Positions 43,814 through 53,539 of a DNA stretch of 64,000 nt are shown piece by piece. The notes under the pieces were generated by a model that was not told the DNA's origin, made no database searches, and saw only the letters and a program-made list of their open reading frames with translations. Source of the stretch: Tridacna crocea. Taxonomy: Eukaryota > Mollusca > Bivalvia > Cardiida > Cardiidae. The stretch covers positions 10,243,501 through 10,307,500 of the forward strand of contig OX031060.1 of assembly GCA_943736015.1 (NCBI GenBank). The letters run 5' to 3'. Made by a program: the position numbers and the translations under genes. Numbering within the stretch: position 1 is the first letter of the stretch; the number at the start of each line of letters is the position of its first letter.

Positions 43814-44182
43814 GCCACAATCAATGGGAGGAAAATTCACATACAAGTTATCTCCCTTGTTAGATTTAAAAAAAAAAAGCAAGGTAACCAAATTGCAACT
43901 GGGTTCTTTTGAATTTTTTAGTCGCATTTACTGTGTTGTCCGCAAATGCTTTCAATCTAGACCAGTCTAAGATTTTATCCTTTGGTAAAGAGTTTACTAA
44001 GAATTGTTGCGATTATTATTATTTGATGTATAATGCATACAACTATATACATGTATCATCGAATTCCTTACGATTCTGTCCCTGAAATAACCGTCTTATG
44101 TCTCCCATCAAAACATTTTCAAATGCTATCATTTTGGATGAGTCGACATGTTTATCATCTAGTAAAGATTTCATTTTCTCAG

Positions 44183-45776
44183 CTATAAACCAGCTAAATA
44201 CTTATGTTCTACTTTAAACGGCATTTTACGATCAAACAGTTTGACAGGCCGATCGTCGTAACCAAACAATTGACAATCTTTCAGCAAAAACTTCCGTAAT
44301 TTTTCCATATACCGCAATGGAACCGTGCGACAAGCTTGGATAAGTGCCTCCTCACGCTGTTCCTTGACCCTGAGTTTATTGACAGGTTTATTTAGAGCAT
44401 TCCGTATAGCTACCATAAACGATTCCTTGGTAACATACACGGCCTCTGACGGATGGAAGGGGAAAAGGTATGGTCTTGGATAAATATCCCCTGATTTGAA
44501 GGTCGGACCATACCCGTAAAGCCATGTAATATAACGGGTAGCCGGTTTCCTGTATAAAGTTCCAGGTTTTAAACATTAACTTGATGTGTAAGTCAGCTGT
44601 GTCAAGTGCTGATTCCTTCTCGAAATCGTTAAAACTGATGTTGGAGTCATTAAATTTGTGTCGCCAGTCTTGCAGTATATATTCTGCGTCTCTATGGAAA
44701 CTTTCTAATTTTCCGATAAAATCGTATGGCATCCGACAAGGATTGCACTTTGAACTCATTGGTGCGAAATGCATGTCTAATTTATACCCTTTCTCCGTGA
44801 ATTTCACAATAAATTTGATAAACTCCGAAAATTTGATGTCATGGCCGTATTTTAAGCTCATTTCAGACGGGATGCGTCTCGTTGCCTTGGCAATCTTTGT
44901 ACCCATAGATTTCCAGTACTACTCGTTCGGACAGTAAATCTTATTCACATATCCGGAAAATAACCTTGCGTAAGCAGGACGGGGAATCACGTGACACAAC
45001 AACAAAAAGAATGACCGACATTTGAAGAAATTCCCCACTTCAGGTAAGAAAATCTTCAATAATTCCGTTAATACGTGACCGATTGGAATTTGGTTTGAAG
45101 CAGAGAAGGCGGAAGGACTCCGGGGATTTGCTTGATGTGTTAGATTTTTTAGACAACGCCTGATAAAAAAGTTATTGACGAGCAAACAAATTATCCAGGG
45201 TAAAAAAATTGTTTGCTCGTCAATAACTTTTTTATCGGGTGTTGTTTAAACAATCTAACACATCAAGCAAATCCCTGGAGTCCTTCCGCCTTCTCTGCTT
45301 CAAACCAAATTCCAATCGGTCACGTATTAACGGAATTATTGAAGATTTTCTTACCTCAAGTTGGGGAATTTTTTCAAATGTCGGGTCATTTTTGTTGTTG
45401 TTGTGTCACGTGATTCCCCGCCGCGGTAAGGATTGCGCACAAAAATAAAGGAACTGACTTTGTTCATGAAATGTTCCATTTCGGACGAATTCATCCTTCT
45501 TCTTACACTGTGAAAAGAAGGCAGTGCTGACTGAGCCAGAGTCACTTCGAACGGGGACGAAAATTGTCCTCCTCCCTTCATTACTGTTAATGTTCGCTTC
45601 CAAAAAGATGACGACACTTTCGGAATGTTGCAGAAAAGAATTGAGTGTTTCCTCTCCACTAGCAGTGTATCTTGTATTTTGGTTGAGTTGTAGGTCAACG
45701 GCTGTGGGGTCCCCTGAATGCTGCATGCTCTTTGTAGATGGTGTTTTCGTAGTGTGTAAAGATCTCTGATGTTTGT
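44183..45776 (-). pseudogene. Carbohydrate sulfotransferase (HNK-1/CHST8-14 type), broken
   Basis: The family transfers sulfate from PAPS to sugar chains in the Golgi lumen. The exon begins after an acceptor TTTGTTTCAG at 45777. In order: the 5'-PAPS loop around CNIPKVSSSFWKRTL (about 45630), the 3'-PAPS motif FIFVRNPY (45430) continuing as ARLFSGYVNK (44968), then GHDIKFSEF, the CNPCRMPYDFIGKLES block (44750-44710) and a C-terminal LLKDCQLFGYDDRP. Three lesions are visible: a fold-back element (44980-45421) between NPY and ARLFSGY; a TAG at 44919-44921 in the context CPNE-stop-YWKS; and a frameshift near 44450 after IPFPLPS. Upstream exons with the membrane anchor were not found. Minus strand, between claudin-like genes B and A, 200 bp from the last exon of B. 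Confidence 0.88.
44980..45421. mobile_element. Fold-back element with ~215-bp arms
   Basis: The two arms (44980-45190 and 45208-45421) are almost exact reverse complements around a spacer of under 25 bp. They end in CGGGGAATCACGTGACAC and its complement. The arms share AACACATCAAGCAAATCCC and CCTTCCGCCTTCTCTGC. Flanks show an imperfect short duplication around CTTAC. It lies inside the sulfotransferase coding sequence. No coding frame of its own. Confidence 0.88.
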
Positions 45777-45856
45777 CTGAAACAAAAAGTTAAAAATCAC
45801 CTGATGAGAGCCTACCACAATCCCGAGTTTAAAAGGCTCGGAAGAAAAAAATCCTT

Positions 45857-45975
45857 AACCTTTCACCAAATGACAAAATTATAGACTGATCCGAATTCTA
45901 AGCATTTGCAGACGACAATATATTTGTAACTGAAAAATCTTGTGAACACCATTGGTAATATTTTTACGAGTGGCG
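45857..45975. repeat. Left end of a TTAA MITE fused to part of palindromic MITE P
   Basis: TTAACCTTTCACCAAATGAC and GCAGACGACAATATA (MITE), then directly CTTGTGAACACC and TTTTTACGAGTGGCG (P element half). The P fragment abuts and truncates exon 3 of gene B. Confidence 0.65.
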
Positions 45976-46140
45976 CATGTTTCGAATAACAGTAAGATTA
46001 GAACGAGTGCAGCCAGGATTCCTCCGAGTCGAGGATTATAATAGAATAAGAAACCAGTAAAGGACTTCTTGGCCCTTCAAATATATGGACAGTTAAAACT
46101 AAATACCCGAATTTAGCGGAAGCTGCAAGCGCCATAGCAC
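45976..46140 (-). pseudogene. Claudin-like gene B, exon 3, frameshifted and truncated
   Basis: Acceptor CGTTTCAG before GTGCTATGGCGCTTGC. The frame opens as AMALAASAKFGYLV, homologous to gene A exon 3, and runs to SYSIII. There one base is missing compared with gene A, so the TM4 codons (which would read GGILAALVLILLLFETC in the next frame) are out of frame and a stop follows. The tail is replaced by a repeat at 45975. Gene B is therefore likely inactive unless another exon 3 is used. Confidence 0.75.
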
Positions 46141-46489
46141 CTGAAACGTAGAAGAAAAAATAAGCTAAGTAAGTAAAATGTTGGGTGAAGTATGTTATCT
46201 TATATGCCTATGCTTTTTTCTAAGATACAGTCATCGCACGCGGATGAAATTAAACACGCAAAGAAAAACCTGTATCAATACACTGTCAAATAAGTTTCAA
46301 ACATGGTCCCAGGAGCGGAATACTTACTGCTTTGCGGTTTGATTGGTATTTCGTTCACTGTTTATCTCCTGTAAAATCTACCTTCCTGCCAGCCACAACT
46401 AGTGACACTTGGACCGACATTACCATAATAGGTTATCATCTTAACAACAGTATCTTTACTTTAATTGCTGCCATTGAAATTCAAACGCG

Positions 46490-46795
46490 CTGAGTACCAG
46501 TAGCTTAGACTGAGCGTGCAGGAATTGAGAAAAGGGGGTCGTGGGTCCGATCCCTGGCTCGGCCAATCTCATTCCGAGGTTTCCTGATAGTCATTGCGAT
46601 AGTATTCATTCCTCTCCCATCGTTGACCATTGTCTCCACAATGATTATATGGGAAAGCAGCTTAGACAGAATATTGTGCGGAGTACTGGTAAAGGAGACT
46701 CCAGGAAAGCATAAATAGGTGCACTGGCCGCCGCGATAAAACAAAAAAAAAATGCTGAAAAATGGCGTTAAACACCAACCAATCAATCAGTTAAA
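46490..46795 (+). mobile_element. tRNA-derived SINE
   Basis: tRNA-like head with TAGCTTAGACTGAGCG and B box GGGTCCGATCCC (46538-46549). The body ends in AATGGCGTTAAACACCAACC and an (AATC)-type tail, as in many mollusc SINEs. Confidence 0.75.
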
Positions 46796-47023
46796 TCTAG
46801 ACGCATTGCATCACCATGTGCTTTCTTTTGACAGTCACTTGGCATGTAACCATGTTTCCCACAACAATATTACACCAACTAACACTGTGGAGTGAGTGAA
46901 AAACTGTGGAAGGTGCTTGACATACTCTATATCCCGTTTTAAAGAAAGGAGACCGCTGAGGAGTAATTTATTTATTTATTAATCTATTTATTTATTCAAG
47001 ACTTGAAGAAGAGTCATACTTAC

Positions 47024-47182
47024 AACTAAGGACTGATGCAAGACAAGCTAAAACCAAAGCCTTACCGCAGCCGTATGTCGGATTTTTATCACGGAGTAGC
47101 AACATAAAGGCAACAATGGCGGCAAACATTGATATTATTCCAATAATCGTCTCAACTCGGAATTCGTCTAATGTGTAAACGC
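47024..47182 (-). CDS. Claudin-like gene B, exon 2
   Basis: Acceptor CTTTATTTCAG before GCGTTTACAC; donor CTTAGTT|GTAAGT. The 159-nt exon is open in the phase set by exon 1 and encodes VYTLDEFRVETIIGIISMFA (TM2 start), AAIVAFMLLLRD, then GKALVLACLASVLS (TM3). It lines up with gene A exon 2 without the 69-bp duplication. The stretch RVETIIG is shared exactly with gene A. Minus strand, 2.2 kb after exon 1. The gene's last exon is damaged, so this exon may belong to a pseudogene. Confidence 0.72.
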
Positions 47183-47344
47183 CTGAAATAAAGAGAAGTA
47201 CTTAAATATAAAATAATCTTCTTTCTATCGTGGTTTATCGTTCAATAAATCTAAGTTGTAAGTTATGATGCACAATTATAAATATTTCACGAGGACAATA
47301 GCTCGAGCGGTTTACTCATTGCGCCTCATAACTCACAAGCGTGG

Positions 47345-48740
47345 TTTACTATAGGGTTAATTCACTTTTTTGAGGTCGTTAACATTCGCAGAGGCCCGAA
47401 AAATGCTTTAACGCCCGAGTGCGAAGCACGAGGGTGTTTTAGTATTTCAAGAGCCTCTGCGAATGTTAACGATCGAATAAAACGTGAATTAATGCTATTA
47501 TTGAATAAAGTAGAGGTATTTTGACAATAACTTGCAATAATAGCAAATATATTTCCATAGAAATGCAAATAAGCGAACTTCACATGTAGTGTACGTAAAT
47601 GGGTCAAAACCGGCAGTCGGCGAAGAAGTTTTTGTTACGAATAGTAAAGAGCCGTTAGTCCTGTATGCCAGTTAAAATTGATTCCCTCGGTGTAAATACA
47701 CTTCTATTGATTTTTAATACAAACTGGACTTGTGTGGAATAACCTTGACACGTAACTTGGAGGATTATGTACAACTAGGTGGATATGAATTTCAGTAACT
47801 GAAAGACGACAGAGGGTTCGATCTACATCAAGAGAGGCGGACCGATCACGTTAAAAAGTGGGTGGGATGTAGCTGGCTGAGAGTACATTTCATGGGCGAA
47901 TTTTTGTTCAGATTTCGATCAAACTGAGATCTTGTTCGAAATTATGTTCGTGGTGTACTAATATCACCAAAGACAAGCCGTGAAAAGGATCCAATATGGT
48001 ACAAATTCCTACAGTCTGATGGTAGGAGTCTAGGGAAAATCTGAAAAAGGACAAAAGTTGTTTATAAGGTAGGCCCGAATCGAGGATATTGATAGTACAA
48101 AGCTGGGCGTTAACGGTGCGTGAATTTACTGATTACACGTTTTATCCTGTTAATGCCCGATTTTTATCCGTTAATACATGCTTATAACAGCCCGAAAAAG
48201 CACGTTTTATGCAATAATATAGGGTTAATTCACGTTTTTTTCCGTCGTTAACATTCGCAGATGCCTGACAAATGCTATAACGCCCTCGGGAGTGCGAAGC
48301 ACAAGGGTGTTAAAGTATTTTGAGGTCCTCTACGAATGTTAACGACCGAAAAAAAAAACGTGAACCAATGCTATTATTGCATTAAGTAAAAGTATTTTAA
48401 CAAAAAATTGCAACAATAGCAAATATATTGCCATAGAAATGCAAATAAGCGAACTTCAAATGAACTGTACGTAAATGGTTCAAAACTGGAAGTCTGCGGA
48501 GAAGTTTTGGTTACGAGCAGTGATGGGCCGATAGTCCTGTATGCCAGTATTGATTCTCTCAGTGTAACAAATGTTCTTTACAAGGTAGGCCCGAATCGAG
48601 GATATTGATAGTACGAAGCCGGGCGTTAACGGCGCGTGAATTTTACTGATTAATACACTTTTATCCCGTTAACGCCCGGTTTTTACCTGTTAAAACATGC
48701 TTATAACGGCCCGAAAAGGCACGTTTTATGCAATAATGAG
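47345..48740. repeat. Palindrome-bearing repeat, two tandem partial copies
   Basis: Blocks recur about 880 bp apart: GGGTTAATTCAC, CGTTAACATTCGCAGAGGC with its complement CCTCTGCGAATGTTAACG, GAAATGCAAATAAGCGAAC, GGCCCGAATCGAGGATATTG and GCACGTTTTATGCAATAAT. The first copy spans 47345-48235, the second 48225-48740 with an internal gap. It lies in intron 1 of gene B. Confidence 0.7.
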
Positions 48741-49341
48741 CCTTGAATAACAATCAGCAAACAAGTTTTGAGTTCAAAATGTATTTTCAAGACGAAACAA
48801 TACCTGGTAAATGTAGAAGGGAAGCAAATCGGCAGTAAACAAGTAATAACAAACGGTTCAAACCCTTCGAAGACGGACGAAAACACGTCTGGTTTGACCT
48901 TAGCAGCCGTCCAGAAACATAATATCGTCTGATGTGGCGGTTATCGAGGATCTATTTGACAACGATAGATGGATTACAACCAGAGAAAATGAAGTGACAT
49001 ATTCGGGGATTTTTCGTAAACTCTTGCAAAAGCTGAATTAACCCTATATTATATAATTAAAGCGGCCAACAGCTTGGTGAACTATGAAATGGTTTGATTA
49101 AAAGTGTTACCTGCGTTGAACAACTTTCGGACACATAGAGGGATAAAAGGAAATTGCTTGTAACAAGAATTGTGCCCTTGTACAATTGTGGCCGTAGCAA
49201 TAACTTGTACATTTTTTTAAGAAGATACCAAACTGCTGACATAGAATTTCATTTGAGCAAAATGTACAAGTGTGTTACTGCTAAAGGACAAGCATGCATG
49301 CCAACGAGCGAACGAACAAGAAAGAAAAGAGAAAAGCTTAC

Positions 49342-49549
49342 CTGACAAAGGAAACGTCTCACAAACATCGTTGCTGCAAGATCTCATAAACCATAGTCCT
49401 GCAGATATGTGTGTCTTCCTGTTTAAAGTTACTGAACTGGTGACAGCCCTGCCGGGGGTTACACAACCAACTATTTGTAGTATAAGGGCCAAGACTCCTA
49501 TGACAACCGCAGCTTTTCGTCGGGTCTTGAATCCCCTCAAGTCTGACAT
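49342..49549 (-). CDS. Claudin-like gene B, exon 1
   Basis: Start MSDLRGFKTRRKAAVV; an upstream in-frame ATG at 49606 would add 19 residues but aligns poorly with gene A. TM1 is about residues 13-30 (AAVVIGVLALILQIVGCV). The first loop has GLW (51-53) with cysteines at 58 and 63; PGW of gene A is PGR here, so the first tryptophan of the claudin pattern is lost. Donor TTGTCAG|GTAAGC, phase 1, matching exon 2. Minus strand, about 17 kb from gene A exon 1 with the sulfotransferase pseudogene between, suggesting tandem paralogues. Confidence 0.72.
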
Positions 49550-49689
49550 CGTTGGTATGTCAGTTGTCGTTTGGTAAATACATGTATTATATTTAATTGT
49601 TCTCATTACTTGTTTGTGTATTTGTTTGTTGATGTGTGACTTTATTCCTTAAAGAAATAATCTAAAGCAATTTTTGGATGATTCCTAAA

Positions 49690-50100
49690 CATTTATTTCG
49701 TGCTTTTTAGTACGAATCGAGAAATAACGGTTGGATGTTATTCAATCTTTCAAGGTTACAACCAGTGAAATATACCGATTTCATTTTCTAAACTTTCAAT
49801 TGAAGGTGGAAACAGTAGTTCCCATGCACTATGCACTAGTTACCTAGTTAAACAGCGCGTACCCTTCAACCAGATGGAAATATGACGTAATTTACCCCAA
49901 ATTTCTCGCGCTCAACGTAATATGGTAACACGCTGAACATTATGCTCCCCTCCTCAGACATGGAATAAATAGAAGCATGGAATAAATCGAGGGTTTTTTT
50001 TTTTGGTGAAAGATCGAATTTTATTTCATCTTGTGAACATCATCGGTAATACTATAAACACGTAGCGTAATGTGACCGATAATATTCGATCTTTCACCGA
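49690..50100. repeat. Diverged composite repeat R plus palindromic MITE P, copy 5
   Basis: R keeps AGTACGAATCGAGAAATAACG, AACCAGATGGAAATATGACG and TTTCTCGCGCTCAACGTAA. From 50005 the P element reads GGTGAAAGATCGAATTTTA to GATCTTTCACCG with a decayed middle. Confidence 0.65.
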
Positions 50101-50326
50101 AAATAAAAGCAAATATCTCAATATCCTCTTTACATTTTATCATTTATTACGATAGTAAATTTCACCTATTTACTTTAAGATTCCATATATTTCCTATTTC
50201 ATCAGCCAGATCTATCTACTGTAACTGTTTTCTACAAGCAACACATGTATACGAAAACCTATCTTGAAACCGAAGGATATGCCTGGTTGAACATCTTTTT
50301 AAATGCATATTTCATGTAATGCGCTT

Positions 50327-50493
50327 TTAACACTTTACCCAGTGACAACACTTCTCGGTAGTCAAAAATGAAATCATTTGCAGACGATAAAGTCATTGTG
50401 ACTAAAACCTTGGAATTTGTTGTTGATAGCGTAGAGAACATTTAGGAGAAAATGCCGGGTACCAGGTTTTCTCCTTTTCATAAAAGGTTTTAA
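50327..50493. repeat. TTAA hairpin MITE, truncated
   Basis: Left end TTAACACTTTACCCAG; core AAAATGCCGGGTACCAGGTTTT; right part lost where the next copy begins. Confidence 0.6.
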
Positions 50494-50695
50494 ACCCTTT
50501 ACCACACAATCTCGACTTTTTACGACCCTGAGAAAGAAGCCTTTTGAAAACATAAGGGGAAAATGTTCTCACAATGTTTTCTCTCCTCTTCGATACAAAT
50601 TTCAAATTTTCAGTCACTTTTATTAAAATTTTTGTCGTCTGCAAATGCTTTCAATTTGGACCAGTCTAAAATTTTGTCGTTTGGTAAAGTGTTAA
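50490..50695. mobile_element. TTAA hairpin MITE with collapsed core
   Basis: Ends TTAAACCCTTTACCACAC and TTTGGTAAAGTGTTAA. The palindrome is mostly deleted (AAAACATAAGGGGAAAATG then TTCTCACAATGTTTTC). It directly abuts the previous copy. Confidence 0.7.
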
Positions 50696-50699
50696 AAGT

Positions 50700-51019
50700 C
50701 TTTTTCCACAGGGTCATCAAGGCTTGTGATTGTTTGATACAGGCTCAGTTTACACTTACCTGCTTAGCGTTAGTTAGGCCCCTATTGTACCTTTGCACAT
50801 AGAGAACGTGAAGATTAGACAGAAGAAAAGTGCAGTCTGTTATTTGATGTACTGTGTAATATTTTTTGTGTTATATGTCAAGGCCTAAACTATCACCTGA
50901 CTTTCCTTTCTGCAGACTTTGCAGACATCATATGTTTCATTTGTACAGAATAAGAGGAGTTGATACTTTACTAATAAGTAATTAGTTTAAACATATTTAT
51001 TTTACATCGATTCAGAATC
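50700..51019. other. Unassigned stretch with a decayed palindrome motif
   Basis: Only a degraded GTGCAGTCTG motif near 50835-50870 is recognised; otherwise AT-rich sequence without genes. Confidence 0.4.
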
Positions 51020-51530
51020 AATCGGCCCCTATTTTGACCCCAGCGACATCATATGAAAAATCTCGGTAGAGGTTCACTAGATGCTACATACCAAATATCA
51101 AAGCTCTGCACCTACTAGTTTCAGAGAAGAAGAATTTTAAAGTTTTACTTCTTTGTTCCTATGTTTCAAACTTGTGACGCCCGGGGCTGGGCCAGTTTTG
51201 ACCCCACGGACATCATATGAACAATCTTGGTAGAGGTCCACTAGGAGATGCTACATACCACTTTCAAAGCTCTGCACCTTCTAGTTTCAGAGAAGATTTT
51301 CAAAGATTTTGCTATTGTTTTCCTTTTGGTTGCCATGGCAACCAGAGTTATGGGTGGAATTCAATATCTTGAACACCTTCGGTATAGTTTTACCCAAGGA
51401 ACATCCCCGCAAAGTTTCATCAAGATTGGCTTAGCGGTTTAGGAGATGTTTAAAGAAATTGTGGACGACGGACGCCGGACATTGGGCGATCACAAAAGCT
51501 CACCATGAGCACTTTGTGCTCAGGTGAGCT
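51020..51530 (-). mobile_element. Helentron-like element, 5' portion
   Basis: On the minus strand it starts AGCTCACCTGAGCACAAAGTG (hairpin GAGCAC-GTGCTC), includes the GGTTGCCATGGCAACC palindrome, and then one and a half core units of the type found at 53540-55190. The 3' end is missing. Confidence 0.7.
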
Positions 51531-51699
51531 AAAAAGGCATAAAAATGAGAAATGCTGAAATCCAGCACTTTCCCCCTAAAAAATCCTTATAATTAAATCA
51601 GACAATTCCATCATTTTAGCCGCCCTTGATTTGTCGTCTGGAAACCCTTTCAATATAGACGAGTCTAAGATTTACTGTAAATAGTGAAAATGCTTTACT

Positions 51700-52020
51700 T
51701 CTACTTTCCGGTAGGATATCGGGAAATAGCAGTGAAAATATTTTTTTCAAATTACACCGGTACGACCAGAGAAAATGCTGATTTTCATGTTCTAGTTGCC
51801 TAGGTAAATTGGGCGTGCCTCACAACCAGATGGAAATGTGACATCATTTACCTTACATTTCTCGCGCTTGACGTAATATTGTAATGCGTTGCTATGCGGG
51901 AGGGGTACGCCACGGTGAATAACGGAAAAACATTGAGGGAAAAGGAGAAAATACTGGATTGTGATAAAGCTCCTCCCAGAAAGGGTAATAAGCATGAAAT
52001 AAATAGTATATTTGACGAGT
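51700..52020. repeat. Composite repeat R
   Basis: Blocks GGTAGGATATCGGGAAATAG, GCCTAGGTAAATTGGGCGTG, CTATGCGGGAGGGGTACGCC and CTCCTCCCAGAAAGGG in the usual order, then a P element. Confidence 0.72.
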
Positions 52021-52025
52021 GTTTT

Positions 52026-52204
52026 TGGTGAAAGTTCGAAATTTATTTCATCGAGTGAACACCATCGGTAGTATTTTCACGAGTGGCGCAGCCACTCGTG
52101 AAAATATTACCGATGGTATTTAATCGATGAAATATGAAAGAAGCCACTCATGAAAATATTATCGATTGTGTTCACTCGATGAAAGAAATTTCGATCTTCC
52201 ACCG
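52026..52204. mobile_element. Palindromic MITE P, copy 6, with duplicated right arm
   Basis: GGTGAAAGTTCGAAATTTAT to TTTCGATCTTCCACCG. The right-arm block CACTCGTGAAAATATTACCG is repeated a second time at about 52144-52163, lengthening this copy to ~180 bp. Confidence 0.8.
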
Positions 52205-52306
52205 AAAAAAAAACAACAAATATTCTCTATATATTTCTTGACCAGAGGATCCAACTTGAAAATCTGTCAATCTTTCAAGTATTTCCGACTCCAGTTTAGT
52301 TTAGGT

Positions 52307-52534
52307 TTAACTCTTTACCAAAAGGCAAAATTTTGGACTGGTCCAAATTGAAAGCATTTGCAGGCAAGAAAATAAATGTGACTCAAATACTGGAATTTGA
52401 TTTTGAAAGGATAGAAAAGATTATGGGGAAGGAGAAAATGCTGATTAACAGAATTTTCTCCTTTTCCCTAAATGCTTTCGAAAGGCTTCTTAATCAAGAT
52501 CGTTTAATTTCGGGATTGTATGCTATAGTCTTAA
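52307..52534. mobile_element. TTAA hairpin MITE
   Basis: TTAA at both ends; core GCTGATTAACAGAATT; ends TTAACTCTTTACCAAAAGG and GTATGCTATAGTCTTAA, the right one eroded. Confidence 0.72.
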
Positions 52535-52619
52535 GTGTATACCAAACGACATCCAAATTGAAAACATTTCCAGACGATAAATTAAATATGACTGAAACGA
52601 TAATTTTGTCTGAATAGTT

Positions 52620-53535
52620 CAATCCGATTAAAAGCATAGTGCTGGAAATAGAAAATGTCTAAACATGCGCATGTTTTTTGGGTGCATTTGTATGTAAAAC
52701 CTCTTCAAGTGTGACCAAATACAACTATTTGTTTTTCTGTTTAGTGTTTTACGGCATACTCTGTGAAAAGAGGACTGTATGCACCTGCCAAAAATATCGA
52801 CCCGTATCAGCCTGTCTAATCCGTGTCTAATCAACTTGGAAGTTGTAAAAGGAATAATGGTAAGAGAAAGTCACGTGATACATTGACAGGTGTACTTGTT
52901 GTCATGATATGACTGTTCTGTTGATCATCAAACAAACTTCATCAGTATTTGTTCAGTGTAAGGGCGTATTTGTTATGTAGCTACATATATGTGCGTCTTA
53001 TTTAAAGGTTTCCCTTCAGGTTTTGGGAAGAAAATTTGACAAAAATACAAACATGATACTACTACTCCCAAAGCCATTTAGTTTTCATCCATAAAACCCC
53101 AGTATTAGAAAACCATCAAACAACAAGAGATTTTAGAGATTTACAATCAAAGAAGCAAAGTTAATGAAAATAATGTAGCGAGCTGCCATTCTGAGCTTAT
53201 GAATACTCGAGCTTCGGTTGTCAGGGCATGAGGTTAGGACACCTCTAATTCCCCTTTTTTTTTACTACCAATATTGCAATCCGAAAAGCCTGAACGGACA
53301 GGGTAAATCATGCAAGATCAGGCCAAACAGGTCACAGTGTCTGTTCTGCGATCATTGTTTGCTTCCAGATGCTACTCTAAGATCATAATAGTCTTGAAAT
53401 ACAATGGGAATCCATTTTAGACATGTAAAATAGCTTCATTTATTTAGTCTGCATGGAAAGAGTTACATAATATTATTCACAAAAAGTGGAACTGTTGTGA
53501 ACTTCGACAAAATCTTTTTTTTAAGCTTTTTTAAC
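52620..53535. other. Mostly unassigned; one end of the TTAA-element family
   Basis: Near 53003 TTTAAAGGTTTCCCTTCAGG resembles the terminal repeat of the element at 18959, and 53080-53150 shares its CATAAAACCCCAGTATTAG block. No gene is recognised. Confidence 0.45.
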
Positions 53536-53539
53536 TTTA

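Noticed and set aside
47362..47607. 81-codon minus-strand frame
   Set aside because: Sits on the palindrome-bearing repeat; the second copy at about 48230 does not preserve it.
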